From positions 27,031,984 to 27,095,983 of the forward strand of contig NW_004454178.1 of assembly GCF_000283155.1 (NCBI RefSeq): 64,000 nt of DNA, given 5' to 3'. Source of the stretch: Ceratotherium simum simum (taxonomy: Eukaryota; Chordata; Mammalia; Perissodactyla; Rhinocerotidae). Each line of letters opens with the position of its first letter. The stretch's first letter is position 1. Both the position numbers and the translations under genes were made by a program. Shown in pieces: positions 24,880 to 36,973 of this stretch. The notes beneath the pieces are model-generated. The model had not been told where the DNA came from. It made no database searches and saw only the letters and a list, made by a program, of their open reading frames with translations.

Positions 24880-25690
24880 GCAGAAAGGTACTTGGTCGTC
24901 TCCTCTCCCTCCTGGGGAAGAGCCGCATGAGGTCAGACTCTGCTGGAGGGAGGACCAGGAGCAGCACAGAGGGATCCAGAGGAGGAGTTTTTCCTAGTAG
25001 ATCATTTCAACTCACAGAAGGATGGTTCGCTTAAGGTGGAGGTGGGGAGGGGCTGATGGGACGGCTTTGGACCCAGGAGTTCGCACCTGCTGCCCCTGGG
25101 GGACAGTCCACTGAGGGCCGCAGGGTCTGCTCTTAGATTCTGTGCTTGTCTCCTCTGTGGCCCGGAGGGACTTCTGGGCTTTGGTCCCCAACCCTGCAGG
25201 TGAGCAGGGACCAGACAACAGGTGGTGACAGGGGACTTAGGAGCACCAGGAGTCCCAGCGCACTGCAGAGGCCAGAACACAAACAACTTCACCTAATTGG
25301 CCATTTGAGGCCCTGAGTCCCAGCAGTGCCCAGTGGAGAGATCTTCCCCAGCAGTGACCCCATGGTGCAGGCGCCCTGACATGCCACCTGGCTGACGGGA
25401 CAAGACGTGGAGGGGCAGGTGAGTGAGCTGATCCCCTCCCCTGCTTCCACCATGACCCTGGAGCTTCCTGCAGCCAGGACCTGGAGCGCCCAGCCAGATT
25501 CTCACTGGGACACCTGGTGCCCTCCTCTGCCCCCTCCCCACTCTCACTTCACTGAGCAGGAAGCCAGAGGTGAAGGGGAGGGGGCGGGGGTCCTCAGTGC
25601 CACCCCACTATCACCAGCACAGACCTGGGTCAGGAGCTGGGGCGACCTTGGGAGAGCAGGTCCTGGCTGTGTGGCCTTGGGAGAGTCATG
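24880..25690 (+). promoter_or_regulatory. GC-rich duplicated block A: candidate 5' exon/promoter of the unit A receptor
   Basis: A GC-rich island in AT-rich surroundings, clearly homologous to 46,860-47,640 (for example the shared stretches around 25,105-25,140 and 25,245-25,275). Two splice-donor-like sites are kept in both copies: CAG|GTGAGC after 25,200 and CAG|GTGAGT after 25,418. A homeodomain-type TAATTG lies at 25,294-25,299. A CCCCTGGGGGA at 25,093-25,103 loosely resembles an Olf/EBF half-site pair; both motif classes are known from odorant receptor promoters. Open frames on both strands are broken by indels between the copies, which argues against protein coding. The role as a receptor 5' exon is inferred from position and donor conservation. 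Confidence 0.5.
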
Positions 25691-27439
25691 ATCCTCATCT
25701 GAAAAAGGTAAGGTCAAGGCAGCCACCCGTCAGGGCTTCCAGGAGCTGAAGGAGACCATGTGTGTAAGGGAGGCAGCAGGGCCATGGTAAACAGTAAGCA
25801 CTCAGGGCTTGTTCTCAGCAGGGGAAGCGGTGACCACACTCCTGCCTTGGACAGCGCTGCCCTTGGGATGCGGGTAATTTAGATGAAAGGGACCGGTTTT
25901 CATTATAATGAAGTGTCACAGATAGCACCAGTCTCTCCTTCATCACCTTAAATGCATTTCTCAGCCTCAGATCAGTACCACCAACTTCTGAGCACACGCT
26001 GCTAAGGGGCATGCGCTGTGTCAGGGATGCAGAAATAAAGTAGACTAAGTCAAGCCCCCCAGGATCTTGTGCATCTAGGAATGCAGACACAGAAACAGAT
26101 ACCTGCAATTTGATGTGACATGGCCGGAAGAGTGGTGTGACCAGTTTGTGGATGCACAATGGAGGAAGAGACACCTCAGAGTGGGTCATGGAGGGACACA
26201 TGGGAGGAGACAGGAGAGCTGGTCCCACCCACAAGGTGGATGGGGTAGGCAGACATTCTGGCGGAACGAGAGAATCAGAGGTGATCCTAGGCTGAGCTGA
26301 GGTCAACCGCAGGCTTGGATGGAGGAAGCCCCTTTTGGCGGTCCCATTCCGTACATTCTTCAGATGATGGGAAAGCTATTGCCTCATGTGCATTAGGTAG
26401 CAATGTTACGGAACTGAAGATTTTGTGACTTAGTGCAGGGAGCGCTGTGTGGGAAACAGAACAGGGTGTGGACAGGCTGGAGCCTGTTAGCAAACCATGG
26501 CAACCATTCAAATGATAGATGAGAAGGACTGGAGTTGAGAGGCAAGGTGGAGGTAGAAACGTTGGATGCAAAGAATTGGCAGGAAGCAGTGCAGATTGGA
26601 TGTCATGGGGAGGAAGTGGATGGGATTTGGAGTGGCAGTCGGACATGAGGGCATGGATGAACGCCTCTGAACATGATAACTTCGGGTTCTCATGGGACTA
26701 CCAATTGCTGTTTGGAAACACAGGTTTTGAGAGTGAGAGAGATGTGAGTTATAGATTTAATTAGCAGCTGTGCTCAAAGGATGGCCCCTGGACCAGCATC
26801 ATTAACGTCACCTAAAGACGTGTTAGAAATGCAAATTCTCAGGCCCTGCCTCAGACCCACCGATTTAAAATCTCTGAGCATGGGGCCCAGTGATGTGTGT
26901 GTTAACAGGCTCTCCAGGGATTCCAATGGACGCTGACACTTGAGAACCACTTAATTAAGAAATGGAGTTTTAGGAGACGCTGTCATGTAGGGGTGGTCAG
27001 GGAACGGTGGGCCTGCAAGGAGAGAACCAGGGCAAGAACTAGGAAAGACTATGGTTACCACCACCAAGGGCAAAAACTTGCTATAGAGGGAGGAAGAGGG
27101 GCATTAGACACTGCTCGTTCACCCACGTGACTTGCGGCCGGGCCATTTTTGACTCATCCTGGCGTCTCTCTGACACTTAACAAAGCAGGTGATGGGAACC
27201 TGTGAAATAAATAAAGCACGTTTTCCTTTCTGTCTGGATTGAGTCCCTTTAGGAAGTAGGGGTGGTGGAAGCTGCCTTGCGTCAGCAAGGGGCGAGGCTC
27301 CTGTGGACCCCTCTCTCTGGTGCCGTAGACTGGGGGGACAGTGATGTGCTTGGCACCCTGCACCCTCAGCTACAACACACACGCAGAGATGTGCACGGAG
27401 CCAAACTGAACAGCCAAGGGGTGATCACGAAGCAAGCAC
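25691..27439. other. Unit A spacer, no gene recognised
   Basis: Moderately GC-rich sequence not alignable by eye to the unit B spacer. It holds a MER5A-like element (26,773-26,951). The open frames here (longest 163 codons on the minus strand at 25,815-26,306) show no family signature and are probably chance. Confidence 0.5.
26773..26951 (+). mobile_element. MER5A-like hAT transposon
   Basis: GGACCAGCATCATTAACGTCACC, GTTAGAAATGCAAATTCTCAGG, GGGGCCCAGTGATGTGTG and CACTTGAGAACCACT follow the MER5A consensus order. Confidence 0.8.
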
Positions 27440-30400
27440 TTGCACGAGCACCACGCAGGCCAAGAAACAGAACGTCCCAGGGGCTCAGGTGCCCGTGAGC
27501 CATGGATTCCTCTGGTCCCTGGAAGGGTAGGCACTGTCCTGACATTTGAGGTCATCATGTCTACACCTTCCTTTATCATTTTCCCATCTAAGCACACATC
27601 CGCGAGCACTATGTCCTTTTCTGGCACGTGTCTTTTTCTGTCTGGCTTCTTTTGCTCAATGTTACATTCATGAGATTCATCCATACTGTTTCATGTACCA
27701 GTAGTCTGTTCCTTTCTAGTGTTGCTTAGTATTCCACTTGACAAATATACCATAATTTATCTCTCTCTTCTACCGGGGCTAGATCTGTGTTGTTTCTCAT
27801 CGGCAGCTATTATGATTACGCTGCAGGAAACAGGCCTGTACAGGTCTCCTTGTGCACAGGTGTGTGTGTTTCTGTTGGGTAAATACCTTCAAGAGGGGAA
27901 GTTAAGTCATAGGTCAGGCCAGGTATCTTCCACTTCAGTAGAAAATGCCAAACTTTTTGTGCTAATTTACCCTCCCTTCTTCCTGTTGCTCCCCGCCTCA
28001 ACAGCGCTGATTACAGTCCGTCTGCTTCATCTTAGCGATTTCAGTGGGTATGCGGCGGATCTCATTGAGGTGCGAATTTGCCTTTTCCCAATGATTAGCA
28101 AGGTTGTGCCCATTTTCAAATATTTATTGGCCATTTGGCTATTCTCTTCTGGGAAGCACTTCTACAAGTCTCTTCCCCATGTTTCTACTGAGGTGTTTTT
28201 TCTTGTTTACCTAGGATTATTGATATATTTTGTGGACAAGTCATTTATCCACTGTATACATTGCAAGTATGTTTCCCCAAGCTGTGGTTTGCCTTTTCAC
28301 ACTCCGAAGAGTGTCTCGATTTTCATGTGGTTCCAATCACCCAGCATTTCCTTTATATTTGAGTACATTTGGCTCCCTGTTTGGGAAATTTTGAGAAGCC
28401 CTTCCCTGCACCGAGGCCATGAAGATCTTCTGTATTGTCTTCCAGGATATTCACTGTTTCACTTTCAAATTTAGATCTCCACTCAACTTGTAATTGCTTT
28501 TCGTGTATAGTGTGAGGTAAGAGCCAAATCTCACTGTTTAACACAGGAGCATCAATGGTCCCAGATTTTCCCACTTTTCCATATTGCCACCTTTTTGGTA
28601 AATTGAGTGTCTGTATAAACACAGCGCTGATCTCTAGGCTCTCTGTTCTGTTCCATCAGAATACTCTCTCCCTGCACGCCACCACCGTTTCATCCCTGTA
28701 GCTTTATCGCTATGTGCTAGAACAAATCTTCCTACCTTGTTTTTCTTCCCAAGAATATGTTGGACATACTTGGTTTTGCGCATTTCAATATAAATTTTGG
28801 ATCAGCTTTTTAGATTCCACAAATAAAAAACATTGGGATTGCATTGATTCCATTCAGTTTGGGGAGCATTAACATTTATGCAACATTGAATTTGCTGGTT
28901 TATGAACCTGGCATATTCCTGCCCTGTTATTTGAATCTACTTTTGTTTTTCTCAACAGTTTTATGCAAAGGTTTCACACACATTTGGGAATGGATATTTG
29001 TATGTTATTTTAAATGAGATCACTTTTGATTTCATTTTCTAGCTGTTTGTTGTTGGTACATAGAAACGAAATCAATCTTATGTATTGATGTATTTAGCAA
29101 GCCTTCTAAATTCACTTAGTAACGTTAATAATTTGTCTGTAGCTTCTTATGGGTTTTCTATGTACAATCGTATTATTTGCTGTTAATGACAGTTTGTTAT
29201 TCTTTCTTTCCAAGACCTATCAATGCTATTTCTTTTTTTTGCCTCTCTGCGCTGCCTGCATGTCCAGTACAATGCTGAGTGGAAGTGCTGAGAGTGGGCA
29301 GCCTTGCCTTGCTCTCATTTCAGTGCAAACCCTCCGTATTTCACCACGAAGGATATGTGCTGCTGGCTTTTCGTAGCTGCTCTTTATCAGGGCCTCTTCT
29401 AAGTGGATATTGATTTTTTTCAAGTGCTTTTTCTGCCTCTATTGAGATTATATGATTTCCCTCTTTATTCTGTTACAGTGGGAAAGTACATTGATTTCCA
29501 GATACAAGCTTGCATTCCTGGAATACAGAGAACTTGGTTGTGGAAATAGTATCGTTTTTATATATTACTGAATAAGGTTTTGTAATATTTTGTTTGGTAA
29601 ATTTACATATGTGTTCATGATTGAGAATAGCATATATTTTTCTTTTCTTATAATGTCTTGGTCAGATTTTGGCATCAAGATTATCTGTGCCTTGGGGGCT
29701 GGCCCGGTGGCATAGTGGTTAAATTTGGCACACTCCATTTCAGGTGCCTGGGTTTGAGGATTTGGATCCCAGGCGCAGACCTACACCACTCATCAAGCCA
29801 TGCTGCGGCGGCGTCCCACATACAAAATAGAAGATTGGCACAGATGTTAGCTCATGGCCAATCTTCCTCACCAAAAAAGAAAGATTATCCATGCCTCATA
29901 AAATAATATGGAAAGTTGGTCCTCTTTTTCTATTCTCTTGAAGATTTTGTGTAAGATTAACATTATTTCTTCCTGAAGTATTTTGGTAGATTTGGTAGTA
30001 TTTGGTAGAAGTATTTACTTTCAAATGTAAAGCTGTCTGATCCTGGAATCTTTCTCATGGAAAGGTTTTAAAGTGTGCATTAAATTTCTCAAATAACTAT
30101 AGGACTTTCATATCTTCTACTTCTTTTAGGATCAGTTTTATGCGTTACGTTTTTCTAGTAGTTCGTCAATTTAATTGAAACTTCAAATTTATCAAAACAA
30201 GGTCAATCATAACATTGTCTCAAGACCTGCTCCATGTTCTTAGGATCTTAGGTCATAGCCTCCTTTCATTCCTGACATCAGTAATTTGTCCCTTTATTCA
30301 TCATTGGTCTTGTCAATTCCATTAGTCTTCTCAAAAATTTATCTTTTGGTATAACATCTCTCAGTTGTATAGTTGTTTTCTATTCAATGAATTTTGTCCT

Positions 30401-31890
30401 TTAATTCTTTTCCTTCTATTTTCTTGGGATTTAATTATTAATCTTTTAATAACATTTTCAGATGAGTACTGAGCTCTTGTTTTCCTGATTTTCTTCTTTT
30501 CTAACATATGGGTTTAAGGCTATCAATTTCCCTTTAAACACAGACTTAGGTGTATCCAAGATACTATTTTTGTTATTCATCTTATACAATTTTAAAATTT
30601 AAAAATTATTGTTTAGACCCTTGGGTTATTTAGAAGTAAGTTTTAGTTTAAAAATACATGAGGGTTTCAGGTTTAATTTAAGTTGCATGACAGTGTATTT
30701 GTATACCTTCAATCCTTTTACATTTGTTGAAACCTGCTCTATGGTTCAGAATACAGTCCGTGTGTGACTGTGTTCTCTGTGGACTTGAGAATAACGTGTA
30801 TGCTGCTGTTGAACACAGTGTCCATTAAGTTAAGTTTGCTCATTTCACTGCCTAAATGTGCCATATCCAGTTTGGTATTTTGTCTGATTGTTTTATCAGG
30901 TCCAGAGAGGTGGTTAAAATCTCTCACTATAATTGTGGATTTGTATTTTTCTCTTTTAAGTGCTTATTTTTCTTTATGTATATTGAGGCTATGCTATTGA
31001 GTCCTTAATTAAACATTGTTCTCTGTCTTCTTGGTGAATCAAATGTTTCATCAGTAGGAAGTGTCCCTCTTTATTTCAATTGATGCTTCTTGCTTTGAAG
31101 TCTCCTTTGTCCGATATTAGTCTAGCTACTCCAGTTTTCTCTGTTGAAATGCTAGTTTGCTGTATATTTTTCCATCATTTTTACCTTTTTAAAAGAAAAC
31201 TCCTTCTAAAAAAATTCCTTTTTATCTTTGTGGTTTTTATATCTCTTGTAAACATCATATTGTTAAGTTTCATTCCTTCAACCCGTTTAATAGTATATAT
31301 CTTTGAATTGGAAACTTTAGTCCATTTACATTATACTGACATACATATTTAGGTTTTAAGCGTACCATATTATTGAGTGATTTTACTTTCTTGCCTGTCT
31401 ACGTTCTTTTTCTGTTTTCTTCCATTTTTTCAGGTTCATTGAAAAAACTATTATTCCATTTTTTCTATATATTAGCTAGGAAGTTTTACATTCTTTTAGT
31501 CATTTTTTTCAGTGATTGCCAACAACTTACAACTTGTATTTCTGACTTAACACAACTGACATGAGTTAGTACTTTTATTTACTTCCTGAACAATGCAAAA
31601 GATTTAGAGTGTTTTGACTCTCTTTACCTCCTCCTGAATTACATACTCTTGTTGTTGTGTATTTTAATCTCTCTCTGTATTTTAACCTCTCAAGCATTTT
31701 ATAAAATCAACATTTATGTAGATATATCCATATTTGTGCCCTTTTCCTTGATCTTCATTCTTTCTGTCATCTCTGAGCCTCCATCTGGGGTCAATTTCCT
31801 TCTACCTGAAGAACAGCCTTTCCTACTTCCTCTCGTGGGTGTCTGCTGGTGACAAATTCTCTCAAGTTTTAGCTTGCTGGTAACTGTTTT
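27440..31890 (-). mobile_element. Antisense L1 (old subfamily), 3' end to endonuclease region
   Basis: From left: a 3'-end-type sequence (about 27,440-27,800), the ORF2 C-terminal region (TTGGCCATTTGGCTATTCTCTTC at about 28,128), RT (about 29,200-30,200), then the endonuclease region and beyond to about 31,860. It is broken by an ERE at 29,694-29,880. The 251-codon plus-strand frame at 27,719-28,474 lies wholly in this antisense L1. Confidence 0.75.
29694..29880 (+). mobile_element. ERE SINE
   Basis: A clean head (GGGGGCTGGCCCGGTGGCATAGTGGTTAA), body and A-rich tail are flanked by the near-identical duplication AAGATTATCTGTGCCTT / AAGATTATCCATGCCTC. It is inserted in antisense L1. Confidence 0.92.
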
Positions 31891-32413
31891 TATTTTGCCT
31901 TCATTCGTTTTTATTTTTTAAGTCTTTAAATTGAGGAAAAATTCTTACATGACACAAAATTCATAATTTTACCATTTTAAAGTGTACAAACAAGTGTGGG
32001 TTCTTTGGTTTTTCTCTGTTTTTTAGTATATCCACAATGTTGTTCAACCATCACTACTATCTAGTTTCAGAATATTTTCATCACATGAAGAAATGCCGTA
32101 CCCATTCAGCAGTCACTTCCCATGTCCCCTTCCCTCAGCCCCCAGCACCCACTAATCTACTTTCTGTCTCTATGGATTTGCCTATTCTAGACATTTCGTA
32201 TAAATGGAATCATAGAATGTGGCCTTTTGTATCTGGCTTCATTTGCTTAGCATAATATTTTCAAGGTTCATCCATGTTCTAGCTTGTATCAGAGCTGTAT
32301 TCCTTTTATAATATTATTCCATTGTATGAATATATGAAATTTTGTTTATCTATTCATCATTTGATGGACATTCGGTTTGCATCCACTTTCTGGCTATTAT
32401 GAATACTGCTTTT

Positions 32414-32648
32414 GGGGCTGGCCCTGTGGCGTAGCGGTTAAGTGCACACGCTCTGCTGCTGGTGGCCTGGGTTCGGATGCCAGGCACGCACCAATGCACC
32501 ACTTGTCAGGCCATGCCGTGGCAGCATCCCATATAAAGTGAAGGAAGATGGGCATGGATGTTAGCCCAGGGCCAGTCTTCCTCAGCAAAAAGAGGAGGAT
32601 TGGCATAGATGTTAGCTCAGAGCTGATCTTCCTCACACACACACACAA
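32414..32648 (+). mobile_element. ERE SINE
   Basis: The head GGGGCTGGCCCTGTGGCGTAGCGGTTAAG is visible and the tail carries two copies of the GGCATGGATGTTAGC/GGCATAGATGTTAGC motif. Exact 12-bp target duplication AATACTGCTTTT (32,402-32,413; 32,649-32,660). Confidence 0.95.
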
Positions 32649-33626
32649 AATACTGCTTTTATGAACATTTGTGTGCAAGCTTTTGTGTGAACATATATTT
32701 CCAATTCTCTTGGGTACATACCTAATGGTAGATTATTGCTGGGTCATGTGGTAACTCTGTGTTTAACATTTTGAGGAGCCACCAGACTGTTTTCTACAGC
32801 AGCTGCATCACTTTTACATTTGTGTCAGCAGGGGATGAGGGCTCCAGTTTCTCGCATCCTCACCAACACTTGTTGTTCTCCATGTTTTTAATTATAGCCA
32901 TTCTAGTGAGTTGAAATGGTATCTCATAGTGGTTTTGATCTGCATTTCCCTAATGACTAATGATGTTGAGCATCTATGCCTGAACTTACTGCCCACTTTT
33001 ATATCTTCTTTGGAGAAATGTATGTTAAAGCCCATTGCCTATTTTTTAATTTGGTTGTCTTTTTGTTACTGAGTTGTAAGAGTTCTTCTTATGTTCATAT
33101 TTTGTGAATACTAGTTCCCCATCAGATTTGTAGACATTTTCTCCCATAATATGGGTTTTATTTTCATTTTCTTGATAGTGTCCTTTGATGCACAAAAGAT
33201 TTTAATTTTGATAAAGTCCAGTTTGTCTTTTTTTCTTTTGTTGCTTGTGCTTTTGGTGTCATATTTAAGAAACTGTTGTCTAATCCTAGGTTATGACAAT
33301 TTACACTGATTTTTTTTTTCTATTCTAATAGTTTTAACACTTACCTTTAGGTCTTTGTCCATTTTGAGTTAATTTTTATATATGGTGTGAGCTAGAGTTC
33401 TCAACTCATTGTTTTGCATGTGGAGATCCAGTTGTCCCAACACCATTTGTTGAAAAGACAATTCTTTCCCCATTGAATGCTCTTGGCAGCCTTGCTGAAA
33501 ATCAGTTGGCCACAGATGTATGGGTTTATTTCTGAATTCTCACTTCTATTGCACTGGTCCATATGTCTATCCTTATGCAAGCATGACACTGTTTAGTTTA
33601 CTGTGGTAGCTTTGTAGTCAGTTTTT

Positions 33627-33891
33627 TTTAGTTTCTTCTTTTCTTTTCTTTTTTTTGGTGAGAAAGATTGGCCCTCAGCTAACATCTGTTGCCAATCTTC
33701 CTCTTTTTGCTGAGGAAGATTAGCCCTGAGCTAACATCTGTGCCCATCTTCCTCTATTTTGTATATGGGATGCTGCCACAGCATGGCTTGATGAGCAGTG
33801 CATAGGTCTGCACCTGGGATCTGAGCTTGTGAACCCGAAGCCGCCGAAGCAGAGAGCCTGAACTTAACCACTATCCCACTGGGCTGGCCCC
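33627..33891 (-). mobile_element. ERE SINE, antisense
   Basis: The inverse ERE ends CCCACTGGGCTGGCCCC. Duplicated flanks TGTAGTCAGTTTT lie at about 33,613 and 33,892. Confidence 0.93.
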
Positions 33892-34620
33892 TGTAGTCAG
33901 TTTTGAAGCCAGGAAGTGTGAATCCTCCTACTTTGTTCTTTTTTTAAGATTGTTTCAGCTATTTAGTGTCAATTTCTGGAAAAAAAAAAAAGAGAGAGAC
34001 AATTGGAATTTCGATAGGGATTGCCTTGAATCTGTGCATCAATTTGAGCAGTATTGTCATCTTAACATTATTAAGTCTTCCAATCCATGAACATGGGATA
34101 CCTTTCCATTTAAGTAAGTCTTCTTTAATTTCTTTCAGCAATGTTTGGTAGTTTTTCTGTGTCTATTGAGATTATTTTCTGAGTCTATTTTTTCCTTCAT
34201 TATTTGTATAGTGTATTATATTGATTGATTTTTGTATGCTGAATCACCCTTGGACTCCTGGGATAAATCCCATTTGGTTATACTATCTAATCTCTTTAAT
34301 GTTCTGCTGGATTTGGCTTGCTATAATTTTGTTGAAGAGTTTTACATCTATATTCTTAAGAAATATTGGTCTGTAGCTTCATTTTCTTATAATATCTTTG
34401 TCTCACTTTAGTATCAGGACAATACAGGCCTTATAGAATGAATTGGGAAGTGTTCTCTTCTATTTTTTGAGGAGTTTGAGGAGTACTGGTGTTAACCCTT
34501 CTCTAAATGTTTGGTAGAATTCACCAGTGAAGACTTCTTGTCCTGAGCTTTTCTTTCTTAGAAGTTTTGTGATTAGTGACTCAAACTCTTGGTTACAGGT
34601 CTGTTCAGATTTTCTATTTC

Positions 34621-34749
34621 TTTTCTCTCTCTCTTTTTTTTTTTTTTTTTTTGTGAGGAGGATCAGCCCTGTGCTAACATCTGCCAATCCTCCTCCTTTT
34701 GCACAGCGGAGTATGTGCACCTAACCACTTGCGCCACGGGGCCGGCCCC
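34621..34749 (-). mobile_element. Short, internally deleted ERE SINE
   Basis: A long T-run, the tail motif GATCAGCCCTGTGCTAACATC, then directly the inverse head CCTAACCACTTGCGCCACGGGGCCGGCCCC. About 110 bp without the T-run, lacking the middle. Exact flanks AGATTTTCTATTTC (34,607-34,620; 34,750-34,763). Confidence 0.93.
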
Positions 34750-36973
34750 AGATTTTCTATTTCTTCTTGAGTCAGTTTTGGTAGTTTGTGTGTTTCTAGG
34801 AATTTTTTCATTTCATCTAGGTTATCTGAGGTATACAATTGTTCTAAAATACTTTTACAATACTTTTTATTTCTGTAAGGTCAGAAGTAATGCCTCTGTT
34901 TTCATTCCTGATCTTAGTAAGTTAAGTCTTCTGCCTTTTTTTTGTTAGTCTAGCTAAAGGTTTGTCAATTTTGTTGATCTTTTCAAAGAATCAATTTTTG
35001 GTTTCATAGATTTTCTCTATTGTTTATCTCAATTCTAATCTTTACTGTTTCTTTCCTTCTGCTTGCTTCAAGCTTAGTTTTGTCCTGTTTTCTAATTTCT
35101 TAAGGTGGAATTTTAAGTTATTGATTTGAGAATTTTTTTTAAATACTAGTGTTTATAGCTATAAGTTTCTCTCTGAGTTCTTTCATTGCATCCCACAAGT
35201 TTTGGTGTGTTTTGTTTCCATTTTCATTAATCTCAAAGTACTTTCTAATTTCCATTGTAATTTATTCTTTTACCCAGTGGTGATTTATGAGTGTATTGTT
35301 TAACTTCCACATATTTGTAAATTTTCTTGTGTTATTGATTAATAATTTCGTTCCATTTTGCTTGAAAAACATAGTATAATTTCAATCTTTTTAAATTTAC
35401 TGACACTTGCTTTGTAAACTAACATATGGTCTATCCTGGATAATGTTCCATGTGCATTTGAGAAGAATGTATTCTGCTGTTGTTGGATAGAATGTTCTTT
35501 ATAAGTCTGTTAGGTATACTCGGTTTATAATATTGTTCAAATCTATCATTTCCTTGCTGATCATTAGTCTAGTTGTTCTATCCATTATTGAAGGTGAGGT
35601 ATTAAAGTTTCTAACTATTATTGTTAAATTCACTTTCAGTCTTGAAAAATATTTTGGGTGGGCATAGAACTCTAGTTGGCAATTATTTTCTTTGAGCAAA
35701 GGAAAATATAATTTCATTTACTCTGGCTTCTATTATTCTTTAATCAGGTAAGAAGACAGTTGACAGTCTTATTTCTGTGGTTGATATTTTGAAAGGATTA
35801 TGTCTTTTTCTCAGGCTGCTTTTAAGATTTTTCCCTTTATTTTCATTTTAAATAATTTTACTTCTATCTGTCTAAGTCTGGTGTTCTTTGCATTAATCTT
35901 GCTTTGATTTTGTAGGGCTCATGAATCTGCAGATTAATTTCTTTCATTGTTTTGAGAAAATACTTGGAGATTATCCCTTCAATTCTGATTCAGCCTATTT
36001 ATTTCTTTCCTCTTTTTTAGGAACTCACACTATGTATTTGTTGAAACTTTTCATTGCATCTCTTGTCTTTCACATTAATTTCTGATTTTTTGCACCATTC
36101 TTTTGTCTCTTCATGCTGCACTCTGAATATTTACTATTCACCTGTATTCTACGTCACAAATTTTCTACTTAGTTATTCCTAATCTGCTGTCAAACTCATT
36201 CATCGAGTTCCTAACTTTAATCATTGTACTTTAAAAAAAGGTTACACATGATTCTTTTTATAATTTCCACATCTCTGCTGAAATTCTTAAGCTCATCTTT
36301 TATCCTTTAAACACAATAACATTAGTTATTTTAAAGTTTGTGTCTGTTAACTCTGTGGATTTTCTACTGTCTATTGCTTCTGTTGTTTTAATTCATATTG
36401 CTTTAACTTCTCAATTTTTAATTGTGTGTCTGGCACTGTTTGTGCAAAATTCTTTTGGAAAAAACTTGAAGTCTAGCATAATGCATCTTCCTCTTGAGGA
36501 GATATGTTTGTTTCTGCGAGGTGTCAGGGGCACTAGCACTGAGGTCTCACCTTAATACAATTCCAGTGATTGAAATGGTCAGAAACAGCTGCGTAACTAC
36601 TCCTTGTTTAAACTTACTCCTCCGATGCATCCTTGGTGGTCCCCAGTAACCAAGCACTGTCACTGCTAGATCCACAAGACAGGCAAAAACTCACTGCTTC
36701 AGCACTTGGCCTCTCAGAATTCTTCTGCAAAACTGGCTTACGTCTCAAAGGAAAAGAGAGGCTCTTAGTACTGGAATCCCTGGTTCTCTGTTTATTTTGA
36801 ACGTTGTTTAGCAGTTCTTCACTAAATCATTAACTCTCTTACACCTTCAGTCAGTCTTGTTTTTGTTGTCGTTCATCTTTTCTGATAGTCTTCAGTAGGA
36901 AGTTTAGTTTGATTTACCTGGTCCACCATCACTGGAGGCAGAATTTCTTCTCCTGGTCTGAGGCCTGAGGGCC

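Larger units (their letters stand above)
31915..36945 (-). mobile_element. Antisense L1 (L1MB-like), from 3' end to 5' region, abutting receptor A
   Basis: The left end has L1MB-type 3' sequence (CCATTTTAAAGTGTACAA at about 31,971; ATCATAGAATGTGGCC). ORF2 follows (about 32,650-35,640), then, after a deletion near 35,640, ORF1 (to about 36,250) and a 5' region. The last recognisable L1 motif, GGTCCACCATCACTGGAGGCAGAA, ends near 36,944, about 30 bp before the receptor ATG. Three EREs are nested inside. Confidence 0.78.

Noticed and set aside
25002..25292. Minus-strand proline/arginine-rich frames in both GC-rich blocks that share a few peptides
   Set aside because: The similarity follows from DNA homology. 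Indels shift the frame between copies, so protein coding is not conserved.
25815..26306. 163-codon minus-strand frame
   Set aside because: No recognisable motif, no paralogue in unit B and no conserved splice context.
27719..28474. 251-codon plus-strand open frame, the longest outside the receptors
   Set aside because: It lies entirely in antisense L1 3' sequence, and its translation is the reverse complement of L1 ORF2 with no domain of its own.
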